Part shown: piece after piece, positions 22,616 to 22,823 of the stretch
Layout of the letters: each line of letters begins with the position of its first letter
How positions within the stretch are numbered: position 1 is the stretch's first letter
Source: Collinsella sp.
GTDB taxonomy: Bacteria > Actinomycetota > Coriobacteriia > Coriobacteriales > Coriobacteriaceae
Direction: 5' to 3'
Length of the DNA stretch: 22,823 nt
NCBI GenBank assembly: GCA_019419525.1
Contig: DXZU01000017.1
Location: 1 to 22,823 of the forward strand
The notes under the pieces: model-generated
Databases searched by the model: none
What the model was told of the DNA's origin: nothing
What the model saw: only the letters and a program-made list of their open reading frames with translations
Made by a program: the position numbers and the translations under genes

Positions 22616-22823
22616 AGGCTTTAGCCTGTGCGGGGCGCGCAGCGCGCCGCATCAGAAATCACCCGCTATGCGGGTGGGGCCAAACGGCTTTACAAAGCCG
22701 CCCCCTCGCCGGACACTTGCGATTGTTCAGGCCGCAAGGAATCCGAGTCGAGAGGGCGGTGGTGGCGTATGGCCCAGAAGGCCTACAGCCTGTCGCACAC
22801 GAAGTGGATGTGCAAGTACCACG
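22616..22823 (+). mobile_element. IS200/IS605-type element, left end (cut by the window edge)
   Basis: The tnpA start at 22769 is preceded by four closely spaced hairpins: CAGGCT/AGCCTG (22615-22628), GGCGCGC/GCGCGCC (22634-22648, with TGC/GCA beyond a bulge), CACCCGC/GCGGGTG (22660-22676) and CGGCTTT/AAAGCCG (22685-22700). This family has no terminal inverted repeats; instead TnpA recognises subterminal hairpins and cuts next to a short target such as TTAC. A TTAC sits at 22612-22615, just after the glnN terminator. The left boundary is inferred from that TTAC. Confidence 0.7.
22769..22823 (+). CDS. tnpA: IS200/IS605 family transposase TnpA, N-terminal fragment
   Basis: Only the first 18 residues are inside the window: MAQKAYSLSHTKWMCKYH. 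The LSHTKW-CKYH pattern is the characteristic start of the small Y1 transposases, where it normally continues into a strand ending in the HUH metal-binding pair. The catalytic tyrosine and HUH motif lie beyond the window edge, so integrity cannot be judged. A GAGAGGG ribosome site precedes the ATG. TnpA moves the element as single-stranded DNA. Whether a tnpB accompanies it is not visible. Confidence 0.85.
   Translation, partial: MAQKAYSLSHTKWMCKYH

Overview
This GC-rich window looks like chromosomal DNA of a gut coriobacterium, most likely Collinsella or a close relative (Actinomycetota). That assignment is an inference from overall protein character: a type III glutamine synthetase, a large SARP-type regulator, a tmRNA whose tag ends in ALAA, and actinobacterial-style L13/S9. 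No 16S marker is present to prove it. Almost all genes are ordinary chromosomal ones. The unusual content is in the gaps between them.

Layout. Positions 91-2430 (+) hold a small membrane-anchored protein and a metal-transporting P-type ATPase, closed by a terminator. A hypothetical gene converges on them (2495-2929, -). The tmRNA gene (3167-3530, +) ends in a perfect hairpin terminator and is followed by about 630 bp without a credible gene. That stretch holds two 37-nt direct repeats containing antisense copies of the tmRNA T-arm, then a 62-bp-period tandem array of imperfect palindromes (3860 to about 4145). A patatin-like lipase follows (4208-5086, +), then the rplM-rpsI operon with a clear promoter and terminator. 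Next come glmM, a stand-alone glucose-type PTS EIIA and nagB, which share an amino-sugar/sugar-phosphate theme, and then a 999-residue STAND/SARP-like regulator (9602-12601, +).

From 12600 to about 20034 the genes are on the minus strand. In transcription order they are metF, a separate MetH reactivation-domain protein, a three-module MetH lacking that domain, a UPF0210/PFL-family protein, a SAM-dependent methyltransferase and yhbY. The metF-activation-metH set is tightly coupled: a 1-nt overlap, then a 9-nt gap. It forms a complete methyl-folate-to-methionine module with a split cobalamin methionine synthase. Type III glutamine synthetase (20460-22547, +) is divergent from metF. The window ends inside the left end of an IS200/IS605-type element whose tnpA has just begun.

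The best candidates for something undescribed are structural: the 62-bp palindrome array beside ssrA, the antisense tmRNA-end repeats, a 32-bp perfect inverted repeat with a nested palindrome just after the PFL gene (14182-14315), and a 29-bp perfect hairpin between metF and glnN (20180-20243). No new multi-gene system such as a defence, CRISPR or secretion system is visible.
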